A stretch of DNA of 64,000 bases from Alistipes sp. (GCA_017555105.1 JAFZHB010000004.1:1-64000), one strand, 5' to 3'. Shown: positions 25,413 to 35,406, counted from the stretch's first letter. Translations and numbers: made by a program. The notes: generated by a model not told the origin, from the sequence alone.

Positions 25413-26601
25413 AGCGCAACTTATTGCGCAAAAAATGCCCTTTTGTATGTACGAAGTAGGTCACTACGGCGGCGGCGTTGGCCGTAGCGGCGAACCAGAA
25501 GGCGGCGTTGTAGCCCAGGTGCTCGGAGAGTGAGCCGCCGAGGATGATGCCCAGGCCGATGCCGATGTCCCACGAGACGAGGAAGGTGGAGTTGGCCGTG
25601 CCGCGCTGGGCGTTGGTGGCCAGGTTGAGAAACATCGTCTGGAAGGCGGGGAAGAGATGTCCGTTGCCGAGTCCGATGATGAGGGCTGCGCCGTAGAAGC
25701 CCCACGGGTTGTGGAGCAGGGCGAAGAGCAGGTAGCCGCAGAGGGCGATCGAGACCCCCACGCCGGCATTCTGCAGAATCAGGCCGCGCTGCAGCGTGCG
25801 GCTGCCGACCAGGCGCGAGAGAATCAGTCCGAGCGATAGGAGCAGGAAGAAGAGTCCCGACCCCTCGGTGATGCCGAGCTCCTCCTTGCCGTAGATGGCC
25901 AGGTAGGTCGAGAGCACGCCGTACGAGATGGCGAAGCCCACCATACAGAGCCCCAGGCTCCAGCCTTTGAGTAGCAGGAAGCGGTCGAGCGACACGGGTG
26001 CCTTGCGCTCCACGCGGGGGCGCTCCTCGAGGTGGAGCGTGTAGTTGATCGCGTAGCCGATGAAGGCCACCACGAGGGCGATCCAGAAGAGCACCTTGTA
26101 GCTGTGGCAGGCGCCGTAGATCAGGAGGGCCACCGTAGGACCGATCGCCGTGGCGATGTTGTTCGAGAGTCCGTAGTAACCGATACCCTCGGCACGCCGC
26201 TTCGGGTGGAGGACATCGATGGCGACGGTGCTGTTGGCCACGGTCGTAGCCCCGAAGGGTGCTCCGTGGAGCGTGCGTACGATGGCAAAGAGCACTAGCG
26301 AGCCTGCCGCAAGGTAGCCCGCAAAGAGCGCTGCGAAGAGGAAGAAGCTGACCAGTAGCACGGTGCGTCGTGGGAAGGTGTCGACCAGGTAGCCGCTGAA
26401 GGGGCGGATCAGCAGGGTCGTGAGCGTGTAGCCCGAGAGCACGAAGCCGATCATCTCCTTGTCGGCGTGGAAGGTGTCGGCGAGGTAGAGCGGCAGGAGC
26501 GGCGTGAGGAGCATGAAGGAGAAGAAGGTGGTGAAGTTGGCACTCCACACCTTCAGGTAGTTGCTGTTCCACAGCGCGACTTGCTTCTCCGATGCTTTCA
26601 T
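25411..26601 (-). CDS. MFS transporter
   Basis: This inner-membrane protein of 396 residues has about twelve hydrophobic segments and the major-facilitator signature between helices 2 and 3 (GYLVDTFPRRTVLLVS). The substrate is not evident. Overall it resembles the sugar-efflux/drug-efflux branch (YfcJ/AraJ-like). It has its own -7 element and is separated from the O-methyltransferase gene by a palindromic array, so it is probably transcribed alone. Confidence 0.85.
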   Translation of the reverse strand: MKASEKQVALWNSNYLKVWSANFTTFFSFMLLTPLLPLYLADTFHADKEMIGFVLSGYTLTTLLIRPFSGYLVDTFPRRTVLLVSFFLFAALFAGYLAAGSLVLFAIVRTLHGAPFGATTVANSTVAIDVLHPKRRAEGIGYYGLSNNIATAIGPTVALLIYGACHSYKVLFWIALVVAFIGYAINYTLHLEERPRVERKAPVSLDRFLLLKGWSLGLCMVGFAISYGVLSTYLAIYGKEELGITEGSGLFFLLLSLGLILSRLVGSRTLQRGLILQNAGVGVSIALCGYLLFALLHNPWGFYGAALIIGLGNGHLFPAFQTMFLNLATNAQRGTANSTFLVSWDIGIGLGIILGGSLSEHLGYNAAFWFAATANAAAVVTYFVHTKGHFLRNKLR

Positions 26602-26611
26602 ATCTTGGTTG

Positions 26612-26619
26612 CAAAGGTA
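26612..26619 (-). promoter_or_regulatory. MFS gene promoter -7 element
   Basis: TACCTTTG on the minus strand lies 11 bp before the start codon, so the leader would be only a few nucleotides. No clear -33 element is found. Confidence 0.55.
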
Positions 26620-26660
26620 TGCAAAAAGCGGGCTCGTTGTACTGCGAAATTGGGAAAAGA

Positions 26661-26747
26661 CGATTAAAGGCCATTAAGGGCAATTAAAGGAACAGAAAAC
26701 CAAGTTGCCCCTAATTGCCCTTAATCTCCCTTATTAGCCCTTATAAG
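26661..26747. repeat. 10-bp period palindromic array, family B copy 1
   Basis: Left units ATTAAAGGCC, ATTAAGGGCA, ATTAAAGGAA are mirrored by right units AATTGCCCTT, AATCTCCCTT, ATTAGCCCTT across a short centre, all in one unbroken 10-bp phase. It fills the space between the O-methyltransferase stop and the MFS promoter region. No other terminator is seen here. Confidence 0.85.
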
Positions 26748-26748
26748 A

Positions 26749-27396
26749 TTACTTTACTCGGATGAGGTTCAGTCCATCGCGCAGCGGCACGATGACATTC
26801 TCCACGCGCTCATCCTCGAGCACCATGCGGTTGAACTCGATGAGTGCCTGCGTGTGGCGGTCGCGTGCCACGACGGGCTCTACCACCTTGCCCGACCAGA
26901 GGATGTTGTCGGCGATGATCACCGAGCCGCTTCGGACGAGGGCGGGTGTCGCCCCGTCACCCATCAGCATGCGGTAGTAGTCCGGATACTCGCGCTTGTC
27001 GCCATCCATGAAGACCAGGTCGTAGCAGGTCGCCAGCGTGGGGGCAATCTCGAGCGCCGAACCGATGTGGAGGCGGATCTTCGAGCCGTGCTCCGAGCGG
27101 TCGAAGAAAGATTGGGCGAGCGACTCCAATTCGTCGACCACCTCGATCGTGTCGAGCCGCGCATCAGCCTCAAGTCCTGCGGCAAGTGACAGCGCTGAAT
27201 AGCCTGTGAATGTGCCGATTTCGAGCACACGCTTCGGGCGCATCATCTGCACGAGCATCGTGAGGAGGCGTCCCTGCAGGTGACCCGAGAGCATACGCGG
27301 GGCAACCATGCGGTGGTGGGTTTCGCGATCCAATTCGCGCAGCAGAGCCGCTTCGGGCTCGGTGTGGTCGTAGATGTATTGGTCGAGTGCGTTCAT
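26749..27396 (-). CDS. Class I SAM-dependent O-methyltransferase
   Basis: The 215-residue protein belongs to the caffeoyl-CoA/catechol O-methyltransferase-like family (Methyltransf_3). It has SAM motif I VLEIGTFTGYSALSLA near residue 57 and a metal-site region FMDGDKREYPDYY near residue 132, with ADNILWSGKV further on. The physiological substrate is unknown. The start codon overlaps the M16 protease stop by 4 bp (ATGA), so the two genes are translationally coupled. An upstream in-frame extension lies within the protease gene and is rejected. Confidence 0.9.
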   Translation of the reverse strand: MNALDQYIYDHTEPEAALLRELDRETHHRMVAPRMLSGHLQGRLLTMLVQMMRPKRVLEIGTFTGYSALSLAAGLEADARLDTIEVVDELESLAQSFFDRSEHGSKIRLHIGSALEIAPTLATCYDLVFMDGDKREYPDYYRMLMGDGATPALVRSGSVIIADNILWSGKVVEPVVARDRHTQALIEFNRMVLEDERVENVIVPLRDGLNLIRVK

Positions 27397-28613
27397 CGTT
27401 CTTTGAAGGTGAGGCGTGAGAGGTTCGTAAAGCTTTCCGAGGCGACGCGCATCAGGTCGTCGGAGGTGAGGGAGCGGATCTTCGCGTAGAGCTCCTCCAT
27501 CGTGTCGATGCCGTCGTGCACCAGGAGGCTCTTGCCCGCCGAGAGCATATAGCTCTCCTTGTTCTCGCCCGCAATGGCCAGCTGGGCGATGAATTGGCGC
27601 TTGGCCATCGAGAGGCGGCGCGTGGTGAGCGGCTCGGAGGCGAGGCGGTGGAGCTGTTCCTCGATCAGCTCGACGCAAGCGGCGTGGTTGGCCGCATCGG
27701 AGCTGAAGTAGATCGCCACGACGCCCGTGTCGCTGTAGGGGGTGTAGTTCGCTTCGATGTTGTAGCTCAGGCCGCGCTTCTCGCGCAGCTCGACATTCAG
27801 CAGCGAGTTGGCCGAAGGACCACCCAGGAGGTTGATGAGGAGCGAGAGGATGAGTCGGTTGTCGTCCGAGAGGTCGAAGGCACGCGTGCCCACGATGCAG
27901 TGGGTCTGGTGCGTGCGCTTGGCGATGCTCTGCTCGAAGGGGGTGTAGAGCCCCGTCTTGGTGCGGGTATAGGTGCGGGTGCGGGGGGCGATGTCGCCCA
28001 GGTAGCGGCGTGCCACCTGCTCGGCTGTGCGTGCCGAGAAGCTGCCGATCGACGAGAAGACGATCTGGTCGGTGGTGTAGGTGCGCTCTGTGAAGCGGTG
28101 TATCGACTCGCCCGTGAGCCCTTTGAGTGAGGCCTTGCTGCCGAGGATGTTGTGCCCAAGCTCCGAGCCCTCGAAGAGGAGCTCCTCGAAGGTGTCGTAG
28201 ATCAGCTCCGCAGGGGCATCCTTGTAGGTGTTGATCTCGTCGTAGATCACCTCCTTCTCGCGTTCGATCTCCCGATCGGGGAAGGTCGAGTGGAAGAGCA
28301 CATCCGAGATCAGCTCCACAGCCTTCTGGAAGTCACCCCGCAGCACTGTGGCGTGGAGCGTGGTGTCCTCCTTCGTGGTGAAGGCGTTCAGCTCGCCACC
28401 GAGGTTCTCGAGGCGGCAGTTCACCTGCCACGCCTTGCGCCGCTGCGTACCCTTGAAGAGGGCGTGCTCGGTGAGGTGCGCCAGGCCATACTCGCCCCGC
28501 AGCTCATCGCGTGTGCCGGCACCCACCACCAAACCACAATGCGCCACTACCCCCGCCGTCTGACGGTGGATGCAGCGTATGCCGTTCGGAAGTGTATAGG
28601 TGGTAAATTCCAT
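27393..28613 (-). CDS. M16 family zinc peptidase
   Basis: This 406-residue protein has the inverted zinc motif HLTEH in HLTEHALFKGT near residue 46, with a downstream Glu in the expected helix. The C-terminal half has the second, non-catalytic M16 domain (RGLSYNIEANYTPYSDTG). It resembles mitochondrial-processing-peptidase-like bacterial proteases. No signal peptide is seen, so it is probably cytoplasmic. It is coupled to the O-methyltransferase gene downstream, and its upstream region is filled by a family A array. Confidence 0.92.
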   Translation of the reverse strand: MEFTTYTLPNGIRCIHRQTAGVVAHCGLVVGAGTRDELRGEYGLAHLTEHALFKGTQRRKAWQVNCRLENLGGELNAFTTKEDTTLHATVLRGDFQKAVELISDVLFHSTFPDREIEREKEVIYDEINTYKDAPAELIYDTFEELLFEGSELGHNILGSKASLKGLTGESIHRFTERTYTTDQIVFSSIGSFSARTAEQVARRYLGDIAPRTRTYTRTKTGLYTPFEQSIAKRTHQTHCIVGTRAFDLSDDNRLILSLLINLLGGPSANSLLNVELREKRGLSYNIEANYTPYSDTGVVAIYFSSDAANHAACVELIEEQLHRLASEPLTTRRLSMAKRQFIAQLAIAGENKESYMLSAGKSLLVHDGIDTMEELYAKIRSLTSDDLMRVASESFTNLSRLTFKER

Positions 28614-28626
28614 TTGTTTTTTTTCT

Positions 28627-28730
28627 GCTGGGGTTTTCTGGGTTTATTTAGGTTTTTCTAGGTTTATTTAGGTAGACTTAAGAGACCTAATTAAACCTAC
28701 TCAAACCTAGTCAAACTTAGAAAAATCTAA
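28627..28730. repeat. 10-bp period palindromic array, family A copy 3
   Basis: About ten 10-bp units run without phase break: CTGGGTTTAT, TTAGGTTTTT, CTAGGTTTAT, TTAGGTAGAC on the left and TAATTAAACC, TACTCAAACC, TAGTCAAACT, TAGAAAAATC on the right, mirrored about CTTAAG. Its left half is the reverse complement of copy 2 apart from one extra 10-bp unit. It lies between uvrA and the M16 gene. Confidence 0.88.
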
Positions 28731-28746
28731 TTTTGAATTTTGCATT

Positions 28747-31524
28747 CTAAATTTTGCATTTGAGAAACGCTCCTGTGTGGCTTTTCGCCTTCGCCAGCTC
28801 CTCGGGTGTGCCTTCAAAGACCACCTCACCGCCCTGCGAGCCTGCTTCGGGTCCCAGGTCGATGACCCAGTCGGCGCACTTGATGATCTCCATGTTGTGC
28901 TCCACGATCACCACCGTGTGTCCCTGCGCCAGGAGCGCATGGAAGGCTGCCAGCAGGCGTTTGATGTCGTGGAAGTGGAGTCCCGTGGTCGGCTCGTCGA
29001 AGACGAAGAGCACCTGTCCGCGCTCATCCTCCTTCGTGAGGAACGAGGCGAGCTTCACGCGCTGGCTCTCACCGCCCGAGAGGGTCGAGGAGCTCTGCCC
29101 GAGCTTCACATACCCCAAGCCTACATCCTGCAACGGACGCAGACGATTCACGATGCGGCGGCAGGTGGTCGACTTATCCTCGCCGAAGAACTCGATCGCC
29201 TCATCGACATTCATCTCCAGCACATCGTGGATCGACTTGCCGCGGTAGCGGATCTCCAGCACCTCGTCGCGGAAGCGCTTGCCGCCACACGCCTCGCAGA
29301 CCAGCTCCACATCGGCCATGAACTGCATCGAGACCTTGATCACGCCCTCGCCCTGACACTCCTCGCAGCGTCCTCCCGCCACATTGAACGAGAAGGAGGA
29401 GGCCGTGAGTCCCGTGTGCTTGGCCTGCGGCTGCTCGGCAAAGAGCTGACGGATCTCGTCGTAGGCCTTCAGGTAGGTCACGGGGTTCGAGCGGGTCGAT
29501 TTACCGATCGGGTTCTGGTCGACCATCTCCACCGAGCGCAACAGTGAGTAGTCCCCCTTCACGCCGTCGAAGTCGCCCGGCTTGTCGCCCGACTCACTCA
29601 CCAGGCGGCGCAGTGCGGGATAGATGATCCCCTTGGCGAGCGACGACTTACCCGAGCCACTCACGCCCGTGATGCAGGTCATCACCCCCAGCGGGATGCG
29701 TACATCGATGTTGCGCAGGTTGTTCTCTCGGCAACCCTCGAAGAGGATCGAGCGATTCCACCCACGCACCGACGCGGGCAGGGCGATCTCCTTGCGCCCC
29801 AAGAGGTAGTCGGCCGTGAGGCTTCGGGTGCAGTTTTTGAGCTCCTCGGGTGTGCCGCTGAAGACCACCTCACCGCCGTGGATGCCCGCCTCGGGCCCGA
29901 TGTCGATCAGGTAGTCGGCTGCACGGATCACCTCCTCCTCGTGCTCGACGACGATCACCGTATTGCCCAGGTCGCGCAGCTGCTTGAGGACCTTCACCAG
30001 GCGGTGCGTGTCGCGCGGATGGAGTCCGATCGAGGGCTCGTCGAGGATGTAGAGCGACCCCGTGAGGTTGCTTCCGAGCGAGGTCGAGAGGTTGATGCGC
30101 TGGCTCTCACCACCCGAAAGCGTGGCCGAGAGTCGGTCGAGGGTCAGGTAGCCCAACCCTACATCCGAGAGGTACTGCAGGCGGTTGCGGATCTCGGTGA
30201 GGATGCGCTCGGCAATGGTGCGGTCGTGCTCATCGAGCTCCAGCCCCCCGAAGAAGGCGATCAGCTGATCCACCGGCATGGCCACCAGCTCGGCGATGTT
30301 CTTGCCACCCACACGGACATAGAGCGCCTCCTTGCGCAGGCGTCCTCCCCCACACTCGGGACAGGTCGTCTTGCCCGTGTAGCGAGCCTTCATCACGCGG
30401 AATTGGATCTTGTAACGCTCCTTGTCGATGTAGCGGAAGAAGTCGTCCAAGCCATAGAAGTATTCGTTGCCCCGCCAGAGGAGGAGCTTCTGCTCCTGCG
30501 TCAGTTCGTGGTAGGGCGTGTGAATCGGGAAGTTGAACAGGTGGGCGTGCTGCACGAGTGCCTCCTTCCAGCGGCGCATCGTCTCGCCACGCCAGCAGGC
30601 CACCGCATCGTCGTAGATCGTGCGGCTCTTGTCGGGGATCACCAACTCCTCGTCGATGCCCGTCACCTTGCCGTAGCCCTCACAGCGGGGGCAGGCACCA
30701 ATCGGGTTGTTGAAGCTGAAGAGGTGCTCGGTCGGCTGCTCAAACTCCAAGCCGTCGGCCTCGAAGCGCGAAGAGAAGGATCGCGGCTCATTCGAGCCGA
30801 TGATCACCGTGCAGTGTCCCTCGCCAAACGAGTAGGCGCGACCAATCGAGTCGCGCAGGCGCGTGGCGCACTCCTCGTCGCTCGTGATGCGCAGGCGATC
30901 GACCACCATCCCCACCTCCTCGGTGCGGGTGTGCTCGGTCATCGTTGGCAGGAACTCCTCGATCAGCACCGCCTGACCCTCCGTGTAGAGGCGTGTGATG
31001 CCGTCGGCCATCAGCTGCATCAAGCGCTCGATGAAGCCCTCCTCCCCCCGCAGGCGAATCGGAGCTGTGATCACGCAGCGCTCCTCGGCGTGCTGCTGCA
31101 CCCAGGCGGCCACCTCATCCACGCTGTCGCACCGCACCTCACACCCCGAGATGGGCGAGAAGGTGTGTCCCACGCGGGCAAAGAGCAGCTGCAGGTAGTC
31201 GTAGATCTCGGTCGAAGTGCCCACCGTCGAACGGGGGTTGCGCGTGTTGACCTTCTGCTCGATGGCAATGGCAGGCGCAATGCCCGAGATGATGTCCACA
31301 TCGGGCTTTGAGATCTTGCCCAGGAACTGACGCGCATAGGCCGAGAGGCTCTCCACATAGCGGCGTTGTCCCTCAGCAAAGATCGTATCGAAGGCCAGGG
31401 TCGATTTGCCCGAACCCGACAGACCCGTCACCACAACGAGCTTGTTGTGTGGGATCTCGACCTCGATGTTGCGCAGGTTGTGTACCCGTGCTCCCTTGAT
31501 ATAGATTGCTCCTTCGTGTGCCAT
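28747..31524 (-). CDS. uvrA: UvrABC system protein A
   Basis: UvrA is the damage-recognition ATPase of nucleotide excision repair. The 925-residue protein has two ABC ATPase halves, Walker [10 protein letters not shown] near residue 34 and GVSGSGKSS near residue 620, each with an LSGGESQR signature, and zinc-finger cysteine pairs ([30 protein letters not shown]). Length is normal. It lies 4 bp after yigZ as the last gene of the dapB-lepB-yigZ-uvrA run. A short duplicated stretch of TGCAAAATT-like sequence spans its stop codon. Confidence 0.97.
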   Translation of the reverse strand: MAHEGAIYIKGARVHNLRNIEVEIPHNKLVVVTGLSGSGKSTLAFDTIFAEGQRRYVESLSAYARQFLGKISKPDVDIISGIAPAIAIEQKVNTRNPRSTVGTSTEIYDYLQLLFARVGHTFSPISGCEVRCDSVDEVAAWVQQHAEERCVITAPIRLRGEEGFIERLMQLMADGITRLYTEGQAVLIEEFLPTMTEHTRTEEVGMVVDRLRITSDEECATRLRDSIGRAYSFGEGHCTVIIGSNEPRSFSSRFEADGLEFEQPTEHLFSFNNPIGACPRCEGYGKVTGIDEELVIPDKSRTIYDDAVACWRGETMRRWKEALVQHAHLFNFPIHTPYHELTQEQKLLLWRGNEYFYGLDDFFRYIDKERYKIQFRVMKARYTGKTTCPECGGGRLRKEALYVRVGGKNIAELVAMPVDQLIAFFGGLELDEHDRTIAERILTEIRNRLQYLSDVGLGYLTLDRLSATLSGGESQRINLSTSLGSNLTGSLYILDEPSIGLHPRDTHRLVKVLKQLRDLGNTVIVVEHEEEVIRAADYLIDIGPEAGIHGGEVVFSGTPEELKNCTRSLTADYLLGRKEIALPASVRGWNRSILFEGCRENNLRNIDVRIPLGVMTCITGVSGSGKSSLAKGIIYPALRRLVSESGDKPGDFDGVKGDYSLLRSVEMVDQNPIGKSTRSNPVTYLKAYDEIRQLFAEQPQAKHTGLTASSFSFNVAGGRCEECQGEGVIKVSMQFMADVELVCEACGGKRFRDEVLEIRYRGKSIHDVLEMNVDEAIEFFGEDKSTTCRRIVNRLRPLQDVGLGYVKLGQSSSTLSGGESQRVKLASFLTKEDERGQVLFVFDEPTTGLHFHDIKRLLAAFHALLAQGHTVVIVEHNMEIIKCADWVIDLGPEAGSQGGEVVFEGTPEELAKAKSHTGAFLKCKI

Positions 31525-31528
31525 AAAG

Positions 31529-32128
31529 TTACTCTTCGAGAATGGATGCTCCGGCCTTCTTGAGCCGTTCGATCAGCTTTTCCGCCTGGCTTTCGCGGAT
31601 CGTGAGGTGCATCGTGCAGAGGTTGTCGAACTCCTGCCCCGAGATGCGGGGCTGCTCCTCCTTGATGATGCGCATCACATCGTTCATCGAGAGGTACGGG
31701 AAGTGTGCCGTGATCGAGCGATCGACCGTCTTTTCGATCACCTCCGCCGCCTCGATCGCCTGCTGCGCCGACTCCTTGTAGGCGGCAATCAGCCCCGGAA
31801 CACCGAGCTTCGTGCCACCGAAGTAGCGCACCACCACCACCAGACAGTCCGTCAGCTCGTGCGAGAGCAGCTGCCCGAGGATCGGCTTGCCGGCCGTACC
31901 CGAAGGCTCGCCGTCGTCGTTTGCACGGTACTGCTCGCCATGAGGCCCCAAACGCCAGGCGTAGCAGTAGTGCGTAGCGTCGAAGAAGCGCTTGCGCAGG
32001 GCATCGAGTGCCTCGCGGATCTGCTCCTCGCTCTGCACCGGGTAGATGTAGGAGAGAAACTTGCTGCTTCGCTCCCGCATAGCCACCTCCACCGGGGCTG
32101 CAATCGTCTTATAGAGATCCTCTGCCAC
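31529..32128 (-). CDS. yigZ: YigZ/IMPACT family protein
   Basis: The 199-residue protein has the N-terminal UPF0029 domain (SKFLSYIYPV; CYAWRLG; DDGEPSGTAGKPIL; VVVRYFGGTKLG) and a C-terminal DUF1949-like domain. The family relates to eukaryotic IMPACT and has proposed ribosome- or nucleic-acid-related roles, but its bacterial function is unsettled. The start is assigned to GTG 32128, because a strong GGAGG lies 6 bp before it and it begins 11 bp after the lepB stop. An ATG at 32170 would overlap lepB. A real Shine-Dalgarno is uncommon in this window. Confidence 0.9.
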   Translation of the reverse strand: MAEDLYKTIAAPVEVAMRERSSKFLSYIYPVQSEEQIREALDALRKRFFDATHYCYAWRLGPHGEQYRANDDGEPSGTAGKPILGQLLSHELTDCLVVVVRYFGGTKLGVPGLIAAYKESAQQAIEAAEVIEKTVDRSITAHFPYLSMNDVMRIIKEEQPRISGQEFDNLCTMHLTIRESQAEKLIERLKKAGASILEE

Positions 32129-32139
32129 CCTGCTTCCTC

Positions 32140-33495
32140 CTATTTGATTTTGGTAAACATACGCTCCCAACGGATATTCGCGGGGAACGATTCGCTCTTG
32201 TCGAGTGAGAGCCAGATGAACGACGCCTTGCCCACGATGTGGTCCTCGGGCACAAAGCCCCAGAATCGCGAGTCGAGCGAGTTGTGGCGGTTGTCGCCCA
32301 TCATCCAGTAGTAGTCCATCGCAAAGGTGTACTCCCTCGTCGGCACGCCGTCGATTCGGATCACACCCTCCTCTACCTCCAACGAGTGCCCCTCATAGAC
32401 CTCGATGATGCGGCGGTAGATGGGGAGGTTCTCCTCCGTGAGCGTCAGCGTAGCCCCACGCTGCGGTACCCAGATCGGGCCGTAGTTGTCCTGGCTCCAC
32501 TGTGCCTCCACCGTGTGGGGGAAGAGCTCCGTGCTCGGAGCGTAGATGTAGCGACGCAGCGAGATGACCGTATTGAGCGCCTTGAGCTTCGCGGCTGCCT
32601 CCTCGGTCATGTAGAGGTAGTAGATCGAGCCATTGCCCGAAAACTCCGTCACGCCCAGGCGGTGGAGCACCTGCTGCGAGAGCGGTGCCGAGGTCTGCGC
32701 CACATAGGTGTGCTGCAACCCCGCGATCGGCTCCTGCTCCTCGCCGTTGATCAGCACGCGCCCCTCGACCACCTGCAACGAATCGCCCGCAATGGCCACA
32801 CAACGCTTGATGTAGTTCTCGCGTTTGTCCACCGGACGGCTCGTGATCGTGTACTCGCTGTAGAGCTTCTTGCGCCCCTCCTCACGGCCAAAGGCCTCCT
32901 CGTAGCTGCGCAGCGCGTCGTAGTAAGAGAGTGCCTGGTTCTCCAGCAGCACGGTGTCGCCCGTCGGGTAGTTGAAGACCACCACATCGTTGCGTTCGAT
33001 CTGCTTCAAGCCCTTCAGTCGCTTATAGGGCCACTTCACGCACTCCGAGAAGGAGCGCTTCTGCTGCGAGAAGGGCATCGTGTGGTGCACGAAGGGGAAG
33101 GCTACGGGGGTGTTCGGCATCTTCGGACCGTAGGTCACCTTGCTCACATAGAGGTAGTCGCCCACCAGGAGTGAGTGCTCCATCGAGGAGGTAGGAATGA
33201 CATACATTTGGAAGATGTAGATGTGTACGAGCGAGGCTACGACCGTGGCAAAGACGATCGCATTGATCCACTCGTAGACCTTGCGGTAGAGCACAAAGCG
33301 CTCACAAAGACGCTTGTTGTGGTGCCACACGGTGCGGTAGAACCACTTGGAAATATAGCAGTCGTAGATCGCCACCAAGCCCACGAGAGCCCACCAACAT
33401 CCGGTCCAGACCACAAACCAGAGGATGTAGAGCAGCGAGGCGCAGGTGAAGCCCACCCAGCGGTTGGCGAAGAGTGCTTTCAGTCGATTGATCAT
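32140..33495 (-). CDS. lepB: Signal peptidase I
   Basis: LepB cleaves signal peptides from exported proteins at the outer face of the inner membrane. The 451-residue protein has hydrophobic segments near residues 17-46 and 79-97, then [16 protein letters not shown] with the catalytic Ser104, the Lys box [12 protein letters not shown] near residue 230, and the C-terminal box [12 protein letters not shown]. It is longer than classical LepB because of insertions between the boxes, as is usual in Bacteroidetes. It follows dapB by 20 bp. Confidence 0.95.
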   Translation of the reverse strand: MINRLKALFANRWVGFTCASLLYILWFVVWTGCWWALVGLVAIYDCYISKWFYRTVWHHNKRLCERFVLYRKVYEWINAIVFATVVASLVHIYIFQMYVIPTSSMEHSLLVGDYLYVSKVTYGPKMPNTPVAFPFVHHTMPFSQQKRSFSECVKWPYKRLKGLKQIERNDVVVFNYPTGDTVLLENQALSYYDALRSYEEAFGREEGRKKLYSEYTITSRPVDKRENYIKRCVAIAGDSLQVVEGRVLINGEEQEPIAGLQHTYVAQTSAPLSQQVLHRLGVTEFSGNGSIYYLYMTEEAAAKLKALNTVISLRRYIYAPSTELFPHTVEAQWSQDNYGPIWVPQRGATLTLTEENLPIYRRIIEVYEGHSLEVEEGVIRIDGVPTREYTFAMDYYWMMGDNRHNSLDSRFWGFVPEDHIVGKASFIWLSLDKSESFPANIRWERMFTKIK

Positions 33496-33515
33496 AACGG
33501 TGTGTTTGCTTTGTG

Positions 33516-34274
33516 TTATTGCAGCAGGTCGTCCATCGTGTAGATGCCCTCCTTGCCACAGAGGAACTCAGCCGCCACAACAGCACCCATGGCCAGCGTG
33601 CGGCGGTTCTTGATCGTGTGCTTGAGCTCGAGGGCGTCGTCCACGCTCTCGTAGCGTACGGTGTGGATACCCGGGGTCATCCCCTCGCGCACCGAACGGA
33701 TCACCAGATCCTCCTCGCCCACCGTGCGGGGCGCACGCTCCGTGTAGTCGGCCACATCGAAGATCGGAGCGAAGTTGATCCACTGCTGCTTCTGCGAGAG
33801 ATGCTCGATGATCCCCTCGGCCAGCGTGATGGCCGTGCCGCTCGGAGCATCCTTCTTCTGGGTGTGGTGCACCTCCTCGATCTCCACCTCATAGTGTGCC
33901 CCCGAACGCTCCACGAGCTCGGCCAGACGACGCGAGATGCGGAACAGCAGGTTGACACCCAACGAGTAGTTCGAGGCGTAGAAGAGTGCGCCGTGCTGCT
34001 CCTGGCAGTAGGCCTTCAACTCCTCGTAGCGTGCCAGCCAGCCGGTCGTGCCGCTCACCACAGGCACGCCGCAGGCGATGCAGCGACGCAGGTTGTCGTA
34101 GGCCGTCGCAGGCGTCGTAAATTCGAGCGCCACATCCACCCCTTTCAGGTGCTCGGCGTCGAGTTCGTGGGTGTTCTCCAGGTCGATAATGAGGGCCACC
34201 TCGTGGCCACGCTCGCGCAGGATCTGCTCGATCTCGCGCCCCATCTTTCCATATCCGATAATAGCAGTCTTCAT
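33516..34274 (-). CDS. dapB: 4-hydroxy-tetrahydrodipicolinate reductase
   Basis: DapB makes tetrahydrodipicolinate for lysine and meso-diaminopimelate synthesis. The 252-residue protein has the Rossmann start [20 protein letters not shown], and the substrate-binding [14 protein letters not shown]. It is the first gene of the dapB-lepB-yigZ-uvrA run and has a strong promoter just upstream. An ATG two codons earlier (34280) is also possible. Confidence 0.95.
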   Translation of the reverse strand: MKTAIIGYGKMGREIEQILRERGHEVALIIDLENTHELDAEHLKGVDVALEFTTPATAYDNLRRCIACGVPVVSGTTGWLARYEELKAYCQEQHGALFYASNYSLGVNLLFRISRRLAELVERSGAHYEVEIEEVHHTQKKDAPSGTAITLAEGIIEHLSQKQQWINFAPIFDVADYTERAPRTVGEEDLVIRSVREGMTPGIHTVRYESVDDALELKHTIKNRRTLAMGAVVAAEFLCGKEGIYTMDDLLQ

Positions 34275-34292
34275 ACGCATTGATTGATCCTA

Positions 34293-34324
34293 CAAAGGTA
34301 ATAAAACTCAGTCGATTCGCCAAA
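34293..34324 (-). promoter_or_regulatory. dapB operon promoter
   Basis: TACCTTTG (34300-34293) and TTTG (34324-34321) on the minus strand have a 20-bp spacer. Transcription should begin only about 12 nt before the dapB start. Confidence 0.75.
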
Positions 34325-34382
34325 TTTTCTCCTCCGTGGGTAAAAACATCCCGACTAAGAACGGCGAATCGAAAAATAATCG

Positions 34383-34390
34383 TATCTTTG
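34383..34390 (+). promoter_or_regulatory. truA promoter -7 element
   Basis: TATCTTTG lies 27 bp before the truA ATG. The -33 half is not clear. It supports the start at 34418 over an upstream in-frame extension that would cross this element and the dapB promoter. Confidence 0.55.
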
Positions 34391-34417
34391 TGTGAGAAAA
34401 AAGGGAGAGAAACGACG

Positions 34418-35182
34418 ATGCGCTACTTCATCGAATTGCGATACAACGGAGCCGCCTACTGCGGTTGGCAGCGCCAACAGGGGCAACCCTCGGTGCAGCA
34501 GACCCTCGAGCAGGCGCTCTCGACCTACCTCCGCCGCCCGATCGAGGTGGTGGGTGCCGGTCGCACCGATACGGGAGTGCACGCCGCCTACTATGTGGCA
34601 CACTTCGACCTCGAGGAGACGATCTCCGACCTCCAGCAGACGGTTTACAAGGTCAACCGCATCCTACCCGACGACCTGGTGGTCGACACGCTGACACCCG
34701 TGGATGCAGAGGCCCACGCCCGCTTCGACGCCGTGGAGCGTGCCTACTGCTACTACATCGAGCCGCGCAAGAACCCCTTCACGCGAGCCACCACCTGGCA
34801 ATACGCTGTGGCGCTCGACCTCGAGGCGATGAACCGTGCCGCCGAGCTGCTCCTCACCGAGCGCGATTTTACGACCTTTGCCAAGCTCAATTCGAACAAT
34901 AAGACGAACATCTGCCGCGTGGTGCATGCCCGCTGGGAGAAGGATGAGCACGGCGTGCTCTGCTTCACGATCCGTGCCGATCGCTTCTTGCGCAACATGG
35001 TGCGAGCCATCGTCGGTACGCTGGTCGATGTGGGACGCGGACGCTACACCGTGGAGCAGTTTGCCGAGATCCTCCGCAGCCGCGACCTCTCGCGCTCCAG
35101 CAGCGGTGCTCCTGCCCAGGGACTCTTTCTGAGCGATGTGCGCTACCGTCCCGAGTGCTTTGAACGAAAAACCTATTACTAA
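34418..35182 (+). CDS. truA: tRNA pseudouridine(38-40) synthase
   Basis: TruA makes pseudouridine at positions 38-40 of tRNA anticodon arms. The 254-residue protein has the N-terminal RYNGAAYCGWQRQ, the catalytic GAGRTDTGVHA with Asp near residue 52, and RFLRNMVRAIVGTLVDVGRG near residue 200. Length is normal. A small membrane-protein gene follows 18 bp later. Confidence 0.95.
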   Translation: MRYFIELRYNGAAYCGWQRQQGQPSVQQTLEQALSTYLRRPIEVVGAGRTDTGVHAAYYVAHFDLEETISDLQQTVYKVNRILPDDLVVDTLTPVDAEAHARFDAVERAYCYYIEPRKNPFTRATTWQYAVALDLEAMNRAAELLLTERDFTTFAKLNSNNKTNICRVVHARWEKDEHGVLCFTIRADRFLRNMVRAIVGTLVDVGRGRYTVEQFAEILRSRDLSRSSSGAPAQGLFLSDVRYRPECFERKTYY

Positions 35183-35200
35183 CAATTAAACTTTACAACT

Positions 35201-35389
35201 ATGATTTTGTGGATTATCTGCCTGGTGATTCAGGTGATTCTCGCCCTCGAAGTGTGGCGTCGCAACGACCTCGACATGGTGGCCAAGCTGATCATGATTT
35301 TGGTGATCGTACTCGTACCCTATATGCTGGGTGCTGCGTTCTACTACTTCTACGCCAAAGACAAAGTAGCCGGATGGTTCAAAAAATAA
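35201..35389 (+). CDS. Small membrane protein of unknown function
   Basis: The 62-residue protein has two hydrophobic helices (about residues 1-17 and 29-49) around the charged turn EVWRRNDLDMVAK. The second helix ends in aromatic residues AAFYYFYAKDK. It loosely resembles the two-helix PLDc_N segment before phospholipase D-type enzymes, but stands alone here. Co-transcription with truA is likely from the 18-bp gap and the shared terminator. No function can be assigned. Confidence 0.7.
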   Translation: MILWIICLVIQVILALEVWRRNDLDMVAKLIMILVIVLVPYMLGAAFYYFYAKDKVAGWFKK

Positions 35390-35406
35390 CCACCCCGCTG
35401 CTTGAA

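Noticed and set aside
26749-27678. O-methyltransferase reading frame extended upstream to 27678
   Set aside because: The extra 94 residues lie inside the M16 protease gene in another frame and look like shadow translation; the ATGA overlap at 27393-27396 gives a better start.
25371-28626. Composite transposon bounded by inverted family A repeats
   Set aside because: No transposase or target-site duplication is seen, and the array also occurs singly at 14033; recombination between arrays remains possible, but a transposon is not supported.
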